A stretch of 64,000 nt of DNA from Vibrio gigantis (GTDB lineage: Bacteria; Pseudomonadota; Gammaproteobacteria; Enterobacterales; Vibrionaceae): contig NZ_AP025492.1 in the NCBI RefSeq assembly GCF_024347515.1, positions 1,550,001 through 1,614,000 of the forward strand, written 5' to 3'. The position numbers and the translations under genes were made by a program. Below are positions 28,797 to 40,038 of the stretch, one piece after another. Every line of letters starts with the position of its first letter. The first letter of the stretch is position 1. The notes beneath the pieces are model-generated. The model searched no databases and was not told where the DNA came from. It worked only from the letters and a program-made list of their open reading frames with translations.

Positions 28797-29537
28797 CTAC
28801 CAACTCAACTGCTCACCATCGTATGCGTAAAAGTGCCCGCTATTGTCTGGTGTGGAAGTGCGAATGATGTCAACCAACTGATGTGCGACATAGCTAGATT
28901 CAAACAACTTTCCTTGCGGGACGTTGCCCTGAAAGGGCTTCGACAGAGCCGTATCGGTTGTGCCTGGGTGAAGCGCTATCACGGTACCTTTCTTTATGGA
29001 GCGCTGCCATTCAATCGACATGGTTTTGATGAACATGTTGAGGGCAGCTTTTGATGAACGGTAGCTATACCATCCACCTAATCTGTTATCTGAAATACTA
29101 CCAACCTTCGCGGAAACCACCGCAAACTTTGGATTGTCGCTCATTTTAAGAACCGGCGTGAAGTGCTTTGCCAATAATAGGCTGGGGAGGGTATTCACGG
29201 ATATGTTTTTGAGGAAAAACTCAGGGTCGATGGATGACAGGTTCTTTTCTGGTCCAAATTCTGCTGTATGTAACATCCCAACGCAGTTAATCAGCCAATC
29301 GAGTTGATCAAATTGGGAGCGCAATTCAACGATATCGGACTCTTGAGTCACGTCAACTTTGTGCCAGTTCAAGCGTTTGTCATCAAGCTCCGGCTTCTTT
29401 GAATGGTAAGTCGCTGCAACATGAATATCGAGAAAATCAAAGCGAGACAGCTCAGAGAGTAGGTGCTTAACCACAGCGAGACCAATGCCGCCACTGCCAC
29501 CGATAACCAATATGTGTAATCTGAGTTGCTCCACCAT
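28797..29537 (-). CDS. Short-chain dehydrogenase/reductase (C-factor-like) of the photolyase operon
   Basis: 246 residues. NAD(P)-binding Rossmann motif GGSGGIGLAV near residues 13-22, the NCVGM segment in place of NNAG, and the catalytic Ser-Tyr-Lys arrangement around VVSAKVG and YSYRSSKAALNM. This is the C-factor/CsgA-like SDR group often linked to bacterial photolyase genes. Its ATG overlaps the stop of the upstream photolyase by one base (TAATG), so the two are translationally coupled. Substrate unknown; a link to light or oxidative stress is inferred from the operon. Confidence 0.85.
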   Translation of the reverse strand: MVEQLRLHILVIGGSGGIGLAVVKHLLSELSRFDFLDIHVAATYHSKKPELDDKRLNWHKVDVTQESDIVELRSQFDQLDWLINCVGMLHTAEFGPEKNLSSIDPEFFLKNISVNTLPSLLLAKHFTPVLKMSDNPKFAVVSAKVGSISDNRLGGWYSYRSSKAALNMFIKTMSIEWQRSIKKGTVIALHPGTTDTALSKPFQGNVPQGKLFESSYVAHQLVDIIRTSTPDNSGHFYAYDGEQLSW

Positions 29538-31096
29538 TATAAGTTCTCCAAATTTATCAGTCGTTGTTCTGCGGTATCGAGTATCGCTTGCTGCTCTTGT
29601 TCATCCATGTTGTCCCAAGAACGATAAAGCATACCCATGCGAGGGTTCCGGTTTAAGGCGTCGCGGTGTTTGTTCATAAAGCGCCAATACAAACTGTTAA
29701 ACGGGCATGAGGACTGACCACTGCGCTCTTTAATTTTATAATGACAGCCTTTGCAGTAGTCACTCATGCGATTAATGTACGAACCGCTGGCAGAGTATGG
29801 TTTGGTTCCTACGATCCCGCCATCCGCAAACAGTGCCATACCTCGCGTATTTGGCATTTCAACCCATTCAATCGCATCAACGTAAATGCCGAGGTACCAG
29901 CTGTCGACTTGGTCTGGCGCAATACCTGTGATTAAGCAGAAGTTACCCGTCACCATGAGCCTTTGAATATGGTGGGCATAAGCATACTCTAGCGACTGAT
30001 CAATCGCGTGCTTCATGCAATTCATCTTTGTTTGGCCATCCCAAAAGTAATGTGGCAATGCTCGGTCTGCTGAGTAGTGGTTCTTGGTAGCGTAAGCCGG
30101 CATGTTCGCCCAATACACCGCGCGTATGTATTCACGCCAACCCAATATCTGACGAATGAACCCTTCGACCTGTGCAATATCAATAGTGGGTGCACCTTGT
30201 TTAGAAGCAGCGCGATAAGCAGAAAGAGCTGCATCAATAACTTCGCTAGGGCTAAGAAGCTTGCTGTTTAACGAGAACGAGAGTCGGCTGTGATACAAGC
30301 TCCACTTTGAGTCGTGTTCCACTGTCATTGCGTCTTGAAAGTGACCAAACAGCGGTAAACAAACTTGGCAGAAGTGAGCGAGCAAAGACAAACTTTGTGC
30401 CCGATTCACAGGCCAAAGTAGCTGGTTACCAACTTGTCCTATGGTTACTACTTGATGTCGTTCAATGCGCTCTATGATGGATGAGATATCGTTGGCAAAC
30501 ATCAAGGGTTGTGGCAGGTTTTCGATGTCCTGTTTCTTGAGTTTTTTACGGTTGTTCGCATCATAGTTCCATTTACCGCCAACGGGCTTTCCGTCGTCTA
30601 AGAGAATGTCGAAGCGTTTTCTCATTCGGCGGTAGAAATGTTCCATCATGATATGTTTGTTTTTCGGAAACTGTTCTTCGATTTCGGCAAAAGGAAACAT
30701 GAAGTGTTCGGAGTCGTAGCACCCTTTGACGGTATTAGGTAGTTTGAGTTTGTTGAGTTGTTCTAATAGGCGATATTCGTCTGGTCTTTGGTATTCAAAT
30801 TTCTCGGCGTTAAACTCGTTTGTGTAGTGCTGAAGAATAGCATCGAGATCTTTAAATTGTGCCGTCTCATCCAAGGTTAAATGCAACACTTGGTGCCCAC
30901 GTTGTGTTAGCTCTTCAGCGAAATAACCCATAGCAGAAAAGAACGCCGCCACTTTTTGGATGTGTGAGGCAACATAGTCGGTTTCCTGCTTAAGTTCGGC
31001 GATAATGTAGATCACTTCATCACTGACATGATCGAACCAAGAGTGCTCAATATTGAGCTGGTCACCTAAAATTAGGCGTACAGTTTTGTATTTCAT
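29537..31096 (-). CDS. [4Fe-4S] prokaryotic (6-4) photolyase (CryPro / FeS-BCP)
   Basis: 519 residues. FAD- and lumazine-type photolyase that repairs (6-4) photoproducts in its characterised relatives. The N-terminal alpha/beta domain (LILGDQLNIEHSWF opening) and helical FAD domain match the FeS group. Cluster cysteines are at 360, 448, 451 and 464. Their spacing (88, 3, 13) is the same as in Agrobacterium PhrB (350, 438, 441, 454, from memory), which is strong evidence for this class. C-terminal motifs MALFADGGIVGTKPY and YINRMSDYCKGCHY are intact. Its start overlaps the cry-DASH stop by four bases (ATGA) and its stop overlaps the SDR start. Confidence 0.93.
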   Translation of the reverse strand: MKYKTVRLILGDQLNIEHSWFDHVSDEVIYIIAELKQETDYVASHIQKVAAFFSAMGYFAEELTQRGHQVLHLTLDETAQFKDLDAILQHYTNEFNAEKFEYQRPDEYRLLEQLNKLKLPNTVKGCYDSEHFMFPFAEIEEQFPKNKHIMMEHFYRRMRKRFDILLDDGKPVGGKWNYDANNRKKLKKQDIENLPQPLMFANDISSIIERIERHQVVTIGQVGNQLLWPVNRAQSLSLLAHFCQVCLPLFGHFQDAMTVEHDSKWSLYHSRLSFSLNSKLLSPSEVIDAALSAYRAASKQGAPTIDIAQVEGFIRQILGWREYIRAVYWANMPAYATKNHYSADRALPHYFWDGQTKMNCMKHAIDQSLEYAYAHHIQRLMVTGNFCLITGIAPDQVDSWYLGIYVDAIEWVEMPNTRGMALFADGGIVGTKPYSASGSYINRMSDYCKGCHYKIKERSGQSSCPFNSLYWRFMNKHRDALNRNPRMGMLYRSWDNMDEQEQQAILDTAEQRLINLENL

Positions 31097-32451
31097 ATTA
31101 CGTCCTGATATCGGGTTGACGCTGAAGCTTTATCGTTCCGGTGCCATTTGTTGATAAAGGCGTGCTCTGGGTCATACATTTCTGTCTGCTTAACAAGATC
31201 GAAATGACGGGATTTAGATTGTGATTGATTGGCTGCATTTTGTTTGTTGGCGCTTTGCGCAGCCTGTGAATTTAAAGCTCCGGCGATATAAGCCCAATTA
31301 CCCCAATTCGACGCGACATCGTAATCAATGAGTTGGCTTTCGAAGTAGGCGGCACCGTGGCGCCAATCAATACCAAGCTCATGAATCAAACAGCTCGCGA
31401 CCAGCTGTCTGCCTCTGTTAGACATATAACCCGTTGCGTTAAGCTGGCGCATGCAGGCGTCGACAATGGGGTAGTTGGTGTTGCCGCTTTTCCATCTAGC
31501 GAAGCTTGATCCCGCATTGGTATCGAGCAGTTGTTCGTTCGACAGATCATTAGAAGCTCGACCAAACAGCGATGTTCCGAGCGTTAAACACTTCCAATAG
31601 AAATATTCACGCCACAACAACTCAAAGTAAATCCAGTAGGTAGAATCGTTCGCCCCACGATGCGCTTCGAATTGCTTTAAGTGGCGGTAAATGGTTTTTG
31701 GCGATACACACCCTAATGCTAGCCATGGCGAAAACTTAGTTGAGTTCTCGATGCCATCTAATGCGTTTCGCGTCTGTTTGTAGGTTCCCGCATTGTCACG
31801 TGAAAAGTAGTTTTCTAAGTGGATTAGCCCTGCCGTTTCACCGCCTGCATAGTAGCCTGTTTTTGAGTCGTTTAACTCAGGTAACGGCTCTCTATAAGAC
31901 TCTGTAGCGGTTTGTGGCGCTGGTGGAAGGTAAGTTATTACACTCTCTTCTGTCTTAATCTCTATAGGTTCAACTTGAAGACGGAACTTAGTGAACGAAC
32001 GAGGCAGCTTGGTAAGTTCGAAGGGGAACGCATCACTCTCAAACAAAGTAGTGTGGTGCTGCTGAGAGATGAGTAAATCAGGACACTGCGTTAGCGTATC
32101 CTCTATTAACTGTCGCTCGTCATGGGCACAATGCGAACTGACAAAAATGTGTGTCACGTGCTGAGTTTTGATGATTTGAACTAAGTTCTCATTAGTATTT
32201 TGGTCTAACACAAAAAGGCGTTGTCCAAGACGCGCCAAACTCAAGGCTAAATCATCTATAGCTTGCTTAATGAAAAGGTGACGATGCGATCCATTGTATT
32301 GTTCTTGTGAGAGTCGAACTGAATAAGTAGAAAGCTTTGGTTCAATGGCGACGCATAGTAGCTCATCGACGAGTTGCGACGCCCGATGAAGTAGTATGTT
32401 GTCGTTGATTCTTAAGTCATTTGTAAAAAGATAGAGACCAATCTTTTTCAT
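31093..32451 (-). CDS. Cryptochrome DASH
   Basis: 452 residues, FAD/MTHF photolyase-family protein of the DASH class, active on pyrimidine dimers in single-stranded DNA in known members. It has the N-terminal photolyase alpha/beta domain (KIGLYLFTNDLRINDN) and FAD-binding helical domain with WREYFYWKC, DACMRQLNATGYMSNRGRQ and DVASNWGNWAYIAG. The C-terminal tail is rich in Asn, Gln and Ser. It is the first gene of a three-gene overlapping operon (cry-DASH, FeS photolyase, SDR). The ribosome-binding site is weak. Light or stress control is likely but no known operator was recognised. Confidence 0.9.
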   Translation of the reverse strand: MKKIGLYLFTNDLRINDNILLHRASQLVDELLCVAIEPKLSTYSVRLSQEQYNGSHRHLFIKQAIDDLALSLARLGQRLFVLDQNTNENLVQIIKTQHVTHIFVSSHCAHDERQLIEDTLTQCPDLLISQQHHTTLFESDAFPFELTKLPRSFTKFRLQVEPIEIKTEESVITYLPPAPQTATESYREPLPELNDSKTGYYAGGETAGLIHLENYFSRDNAGTYKQTRNALDGIENSTKFSPWLALGCVSPKTIYRHLKQFEAHRGANDSTYWIYFELLWREYFYWKCLTLGTSLFGRASNDLSNEQLLDTNAGSSFARWKSGNTNYPIVDACMRQLNATGYMSNRGRQLVASCLIHELGIDWRHGAAYFESQLIDYDVASNWGNWAYIAGALNSQAAQSANKQNAANQSQSKSRHFDLVKQTEMYDPEHAFINKWHRNDKASASTRYQDVI

Positions 32452-32656
32452 GCTTACACTCGTGAATTGTTAATTATTAAACGCTTACGAGTTGATACGC
32501 TAACAAGATCACAAAAGATGTAGGGAAATAGGTAGTGCCTGAGCCAGGGGAAAAGGAAGGCTTACAAGAGGGTATTCAGCCAACCGGATTATGCCAACCA
32601 ATAATACCGATAAAGGTTGGCAATGCTGAACGTTTTAAGCGTTTAACAGAAAGGTG

Positions 32657-33079
32657 CTATTCCATCGGAACCACCAAGATATCAATCGGAGAGGCATCGA
32701 TGATCTGTTTAGAATGGGAAATGAGCTTATGCCAAAAATCATGGTGATGGCCGCACATCAATAGGTCAACGTTATTTTCTGAGATAGTATTCTTGAGCTT
32801 ATCGTTCAAATCGCCCGTTCCCACAAAAATATGTTTAATAGGCTGCTTAGCGTAAGCCTCAAACTCTTTCAAATGTTTAACGGCATCTTTATTAATGGGT
32901 AAGTCTCCATCATTTTCTTGAATATCAACGAGTTCTGGGTAAATCTCTCCATGCGTACCATCGATATAAACAAATGAAATGTCAGCCTCCAGCTTATCAG
33001 CGAAGAAGGTCGCTCTATCAATGAGAATCTTGGTGTCGTCAGACAGCTCGAGTGCGACCAGAATATGTCGGTAATCCAT
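32657..33079 (-). CDS. Universal stress protein (UspA family)
   Basis: 140 residues. UspA fold: first strand YRHILVALELSDDTKILIDRA, then VDLLMCGHHHDFWHKLISHSKQIIDASPIDILVVP, which carries the G-x(9)-G/S-type nucleotide loop in altered form (GHHHDFWHKLISHS rather than the classic G-2X-G-9X-G-S/T), so ATP binding is uncertain. The ATG has AGAGG at good spacing. It is upstream of the cry-DASH operon on the same strand but separated by ~205 bases, so it may or may not share transcription. Role in stress survival is inferred from the family. Confidence 0.85.
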   Translation of the reverse strand: MDYRHILVALELSDDTKILIDRATFFADKLEADISFVYIDGTHGEIYPELVDIQENDGDLPINKDAVKHLKEFEAYAKQPIKHIFVGTGDLNDKLKNTISENNVDLLMCGHHHDFWHKLISHSKQIIDASPIDILVVPME

Positions 33080-33314
33080 AATTTAAGCCTCTTATTGTGA
33101 GTTATGTAACAAGCATAGTTTTTGTTGGCGCAAATGATATCGAAGAGATCTCATATCGCGTAAAATCATCATTCAATGTTCTTCTAAGTACTATCGTATT
33201 TATATCACTTTGATTGATAAGAAATTTACAAAAGGTTGATATAGTGGTCGAAGCGCTAGCTTATGCTGTTAGATAGGCTTGATAGTTTAATGCGCCAACA
33301 ATGAAGAGGCATCA

Positions 33315-34442
33315 ATGACAGCACTACTCACCATTCCCACTCGAACATTAGGTTTCGACTACGATATTGAGATCCGAGATTGGTCACAAAAGCTCGTCGG
33401 CTTTCACGTGTTTGAAGATGGTAGGCGACCTCTTGATGGGGGGATTGGGCTGAGCCTCAACCTTGTTGAGCAGTTCGATGTGAATGGTCGTTGGTTAGAT
33501 TCATTGCCTGCGCGTTATCGTGAAATCACCGATGACTTTCCAGAGTACCAATACCAGATGCTCTGGCTTGCAGCGAATACCTATGAAGCAGCACAATTGC
33601 TTGAATTAAGGCCTGTTATTCTGGCTTTGATCTGCATGAAATACAGTGTCGATAACAAGAAAGCATTGGAACTGAGTCGTTTAGGGCAAAAGAAAATCTT
33701 AGCTAAACTCGGCTTAGATGGTAGTAAAGCGACGCTCAAGTTTATCGACAAGTTAGAGCTGCATTACAACGTCGGTGATGAGCTTGACCACATTGTTCGA
33801 ATTCTGGAACCGCTGCAAAGGCGTGTACTGAAATTTAAACATTATTCTAAAGTGGGTTACACGGCGCTGCGTTTGGATCAGGTTCACCCGTTTCTAACTG
33901 GTAGTCGATTAGGCATTGCGATGGTTGAAGAGGGCAGGCTCAATGCGCCTTCAAAAATGGCCATGTTCCAAGATACGATACTATTGGGTCAAGATTTGGA
34001 GATGGACGATCCATTGCGCGCTATCACGAGTCAAAATTCCTTTGCTATGTTTGAGCAACTTCATGACCGCTGGACGGAGCAACGCCAATTACGTCGCTTA
34101 GAGGGTAACCGTCCAATGGATAAAGACATCCCTTATCCAGTTCCTTTGCTAGGTAATGACAACATTCATCCTCTCACTGATTATTACGATCTTGAACACG
34201 AAGGCATAGAACAGAAGCACTGTATTGGTGTCTATCACAACCGAATCATGAGCGATCGTTATGTGGTGTTCCGCATGTTTAAACCTCAGCGTTTAACCAT
34301 AGGTTTGCGCCGTGTGCCAAGTAAAGCATTTCCTTTTGAAATTGACCAAATCTGCGGAAAACGAAATGCACCGCCATCAGAATCTGCTCGCCAAGTGATT
34401 CATGATTGGCTAGAAGAAAGTAAGCATAACTACATGAAGTAA
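33315..34442 (+). CDS. PcfJ-like domain protein
   Basis: 375 residues. The C-terminal third resembles the PcfJ-like family: HCIGVYHNRIMSDRYVVFRMF, then RLTIGLRR, and a closing QICGKRNAPPSESARQ that matches the family's H-C-V/I-G-x-Y...Q-x-x-GK-x-N-x-P pattern as I remember it. Residues 1-200 are mostly helical with no recognised domain. GAGG five bases before the ATG supports the start. PcfJ was named from a conjugative plasmid, and its biochemical role is unknown; related proteins are common on chromosomes. A 43-residue zinc-ribbon gene follows after 13 bases, probably in the same transcript. Confidence 0.65.
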   Translation: MTALLTIPTRTLGFDYDIEIRDWSQKLVGFHVFEDGRRPLDGGIGLSLNLVEQFDVNGRWLDSLPARYREITDDFPEYQYQMLWLAANTYEAAQLLELRPVILALICMKYSVDNKKALELSRLGQKKILAKLGLDGSKATLKFIDKLELHYNVGDELDHIVRILEPLQRRVLKFKHYSKVGYTALRLDQVHPFLTGSRLGIAMVEEGRLNAPSKMAMFQDTILLGQDLEMDDPLRAITSQNSFAMFEQLHDRWTEQRQLRRLEGNRPMDKDIPYPVPLLGNDNIHPLTDYYDLEHEGIEQKHCIGVYHNRIMSDRYVVFRMFKPQRLTIGLRRVPSKAFPFEIDQICGKRNAPPSESARQVIHDWLEESKHNYMK

Positions 34443-34455
34443 AGGAATTACTCAT

Positions 34456-34587
34456 ATGTACCAACAAGGCGATCTATGCCCTCACTGTGGTCTGATTATT
34501 GTAATGCCTACGGATCGACAAGGTGAATGTCTAGGATGCGGCGAAGAGATCAATCAAGACCCAGCAGACGATTACGAAGAAGAATAG
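34456..34587 (+). CDS. 43-residue zinc-ribbon protein
   Basis: A small gene below usual ORF cut-offs. The product has CPHC near residues 8-11 and CLGC at 25-28, forming a four-cysteine zinc ribbon, and an acidic tail (DPADDYEEE). AAAGGA lies nine bases before the ATG. It starts 13 bases after the PcfJ-like gene, so they are likely an operon. Regular codon use, a good ribosome-binding site and paired CxxC motifs argue that it is real. It might bind nucleic acid or a protein partner; the function is unknown. Confidence 0.7.
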   Translation: MYQQGDLCPHCGLIIVMPTDRQGECLGCGEEINQDPADDYEEE

Positions 34588-34645
34588 CTTTACGTACGCC
34601 TTAGGTTGAATAAGGCCAAAATACGCTCTCTCAAAGGATCGAAAA

Positions 34646-35098
34646 ATGCAGAAAGTTATTTTTAGAAATTGTGATAAAAGCTCGCCTTATTGGAGTAGCT
34701 TAGAAGACTTGTTTCAAAGAAAATGGTCGGACTTCAAGTTTAAAGACACCTATAAAGACAGTGTACAACTCCCTCCTGTCATCGTAGTGCTTCGCGATAA
34801 TGTGGTCATCGGTGGCTTGGCGTATTCCTATTTTCAAGAACCTCACCAAGTTCGGGATGTGGTGTGGATCAACGCTGTGTTTGTCGATCCAAAATGGCGT
34901 GGACAAGGTATTGCTAGTGAACTGATCAAGAGAGCTGTCAAACAAATGCCAGACTATTATCAGTCCCAGTCCTCGAAAGGCTTAACTTCTAAGTTGTACG
35001 CCTACACTAACATTACGCCGCTATATCTTTCGCTCGATTGGTCAATCGTTGATATAGAGTCCGACCCCGACCACCACGTAGTAAGCATTTCCTATTAG
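34646..35098 (+). CDS. GNAT-family N-acetyltransferase
   Basis: 150 residues. Acetyl-CoA-binding motif VDPKWRGQGIASELIKRAVKQM (R-G-Q-G-I-A loop at ~91-97) after the NAVFV strand, then a shortened C-terminus with YAYTNITPLYLSLDWSIV. The ATG has an AAAGGATCG site upstream. It converges on the phosphopantetheinyl transferase with only 19 bases between them and lies at the edge of the siderophore island. It is not the siderophore acetyltransferase, which is the IucB-like gene at 61035. Substrate unknown. Confidence 0.8.
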   Translation: MQKVIFRNCDKSSPYWSSLEDLFQRKWSDFKFKDTYKDSVQLPPVIVVLRDNVVIGGLAYSYFQEPHQVRDVVWINAVFVDPKWRGQGIASELIKRAVKQMPDYYQSQSSKGLTSKLYAYTNITPLYLSLDWSIVDIESDPDHHVVSISY

Positions 35099-35117
35099 AA
35101 TCTGTAAAGCGCAGCTG

Positions 35118-35930
35118 CTAGCTATCACATGAGTAATAGCACAAGGTTAAAAAGGCTTTGTGCTGTTCTAAGTACCAGTATTCGCAGCTTATTTCCTCCA
35201 ATGTGTTAGTTCGCAGTTGAATGCTTCCACTTAGCTCAAACTCCATTGTGTTTTGGTTTACTTGCTTCAATTTTGCATCAGTAAAATTCAAATCCCGTGT
35301 CGAGAACTTAGCAAGTGCCTTGTATATCGCCTCTTTGGCTGAGAAGAGCAGCGTGATGGCTTGTTCTTTGGTTAACCCAACACTCATAGCTAAATCGACT
35401 TCTTGTCCCGCCACAATCATGTTTTCAATCTCTCTACAAACATCGCTCGAAATGGGTTTTTGCACATCGATACCAAGGTTTTCTCGGTCTGGGTGATAGG
35501 AGGGGGCGACTGCAACGCATGCCAAACTTTCGCAGTGTGAAATGGAGCCAATAGCGCCATAAGGGAATTTAGGACTCCGATCGATGTTCGACTCAAGAGT
35601 GCAATATTCAAACCCTAACTCGTTAAGCCTGTTCGCTACTAAATAGCGGCCAACAAAATACTCAGCTTTTCTCTTATTAATAGAGTGAGCGATGACCTCA
35701 GGGCAATAAATATTAGTTTGTTCGAACATGACGTCACAAAAGCGTGTTTGGTCAAACTGTGTAACGTTGATGTCGATACCTTCGCGCTGCGAAGTTCCAA
35801 TATTCACAGCGGTGTTGGCCTCTCCACAAGGCAATAACGTTGACTCAGCACGAAGGGTTAGTCTGTTACTCAGAAGGTCGAAATCTTTAGAGAGTACGCG
35901 AAAAGTTTTATTCATCATTAGGTTAACCAT
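35118..35930 (-). CDS. 4'-phosphopantetheinyl transferase, EntD/AngD-type
   Basis: 270 residues, Sfp/EntD-class enzyme that moves phosphopantetheine from CoA to the carrier-domain serines of the NRPSs. The EntD-group motifs are present: RKAEYFVGRYLVANRL, SPKFPYGAIGSISHC, LGIDVQKP (Mg-binding Asp) and LLFSAKEAIYKAL (Glu and Lys). The start is uncertain, because MVNLMMNKTF has two nearby ATGs and no strong ribosome-binding site. It is transcribed away from the fhu-like operon, sharing a ~200-base control region with a Fur box. Activating the four T domains at 42059-58674 is its most likely job. Confidence 0.9.
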   Translation of the reverse strand: MVNLMMNKTFRVLSKDFDLLSNRLTLRAESTLLPCGEANTAVNIGTSQREGIDINVTQFDQTRFCDVMFEQTNIYCPEVIAHSINKRKAEYFVGRYLVANRLNELGFEYCTLESNIDRSPKFPYGAIGSISHCESLACVAVAPSYHPDRENLGIDVQKPISSDVCREIENMIVAGQEVDLAMSVGLTKEQAITLLFSAKEAIYKALAKFSTRDLNFTDAKLKQVNQNTMEFELSGSIQLRTNTLEEISCEYWYLEQHKAFLTLCYYSCDS

Positions 35931-36035
35931 TTTGCAACAAGGTGAATAATTGCTGCAAAGCCTTCATTTTTCATATTGAAGCCTCTAACCCTTTAAATTA
36001 TAGGGAAAAATTTAGTATGCCATATAGTTTAATCT

Positions 36036-36056
36036 AAATGAAAATCGTTTGCATTT
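36036..36056. promoter_or_regulatory. Fur box between PPTase and FhuC-like genes
   Basis: The left half AAATGAAAAT and right half TTTGCATTT form an imperfect palindrome of the AAATG-AAA-n-TTT-CATTT type, matching the Vibrio Fur consensus. It lies in the shared divergent promoter region and could repress both the PPTase and the importer operon when iron is plentiful. Confidence 0.7.
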
Positions 36057-36157
36057 GATTTTTTGTAAGTGTATAAAAGCGTGTCTGTTAATGATTTTAT
36101 GAATATGCTCTTATTTCATTAATTTTTTAGTGAATGATGTGTTTTAAGGTTGAAGGT

Positions 36158-36933
36158 ATGCTCGAAGCAAAGGGACTCGGTTTTAGCGTAGGGGATAAGC
36201 AGTTGCTCAAGACACTCAATGTGTCGTTTGAGCAAGGAAAAATCTACGCTTTGGTTGGGCATAACGGCTCGGGAAAATCGACCTTATTAAAGTTGTTAGC
36301 GAAGCAACAGCGCGCGACTTCTGGTGATATTTACCTGAAAGATAAAGCAATCACTAAATGGCCTGATAAGGGCTTCGCACAGCAAATTGCTTACTTGCCT
36401 CAACATTTACCTGCAACCGACAGTTTATCCGGAAAAGATCTCGTGAACTTTGGTCGCTACCCTTGGCATGGCTTATTGGGTCGACTTTCAAGTAGAGATA
36501 AGCAGTTTGTTGAAGAGGCGATGCAACTTACCGACACAGCGCAATACGCTGATCGTTTGGTTGATACTTTATCGGGTGGTGAACGCCAACGTGTGTGGCT
36601 TGCGATGTTGTTGGCTCAACGTACGAAATACCTTTTGCTGGATGAGCCTTTAGCCGCGCTCGATATTGGCCATCAGATTGAAATGCTGACATTGATTAAG
36701 CGATTGAGTGAAACATTGGGAATTGGGGTGATCATTGTTATTCACGACATCAACATGGCTGCGCGTTTTTGTGACCACATTATTGCCCTTCATAGCGGTG
36801 AGCTATTAGTCGAAGGCGAGGTTGATGAGGTATTCAAAGAGTCGATATTGAAAGATATCTATGGTGTGCCTATGCACATTACTCAACACTCTGCAGGTTA
36901 CCCAGTCGCGATGCCTGGTGATTTGGAGCCAGC

Positions 36934-36937
<4 letters not shown>
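36158..36937 (+). CDS. fhuC: Ferric-hydroxamate ABC importer ATPase, FhuC-like
   Basis: 259 residues from the ATG at 36158 (MLEAKGLGFSVG), which has AAGG about nine bases upstream; an ATG eight codons earlier lacks a site. Walker A GHNGSGKST, Q-loop AYLPQHL, signature LSGGERQRVW, Walker B YLLLDEPLAALD and the H-loop VIIVIHDIN are all intact. The LPATDSLSGKDLVNFGRYPWHG stretch is typical of FhuC/FepC. The stop overlaps the FhuD-like start by four bases (ATGA). It powers cytosolic import of the ferric siderophore through the FhuB-like permease. Confidence 0.92.
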
Positions 36938-39863
<2,926 letters not shown>

Positions 39864-39993
39864 CTTAGTCACTTGTCGTTACTTAAAGCGACTACTGAAC
39901 GCTTGTTAACAGGTGTCTGTTGAAAAAACTGGCCCAGCACTAAACAACAAGATTATCGAGTTCGGTTTATACGGGATTATCTTTCTTTTTGTT

Positions 39994-40014
39994 GATAATG
40001 ATAATCACAATAAC
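39994..40014. promoter_or_regulatory. Fur box before siderophore exporter
   Basis: GATAATGATAATCA followed by CAATAAC; the first 14 bases match the 19-base Fur consensus exactly. It lies 25 bases before the ATG at 40039 and probably controls the exporter, mbtH and NRPS genes as one long transcript. Confidence 0.8.
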
Positions 40015-40038
40015 AATCAATTATATGGTGTGTATGAA

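Noticed and set aside
32593..32621. GCCAACC/GGTTGGC inverted repeat with a 15-base loop
   Set aside because: No T-run on either side and a large loop, so not called as a terminator.
32535..32747. 70-codon plus-strand open frame in front of the universal stress gene
   Set aside because: Its 3' half is antisense to the universal stress gene; no family-like sequence and no ribosome-binding site.
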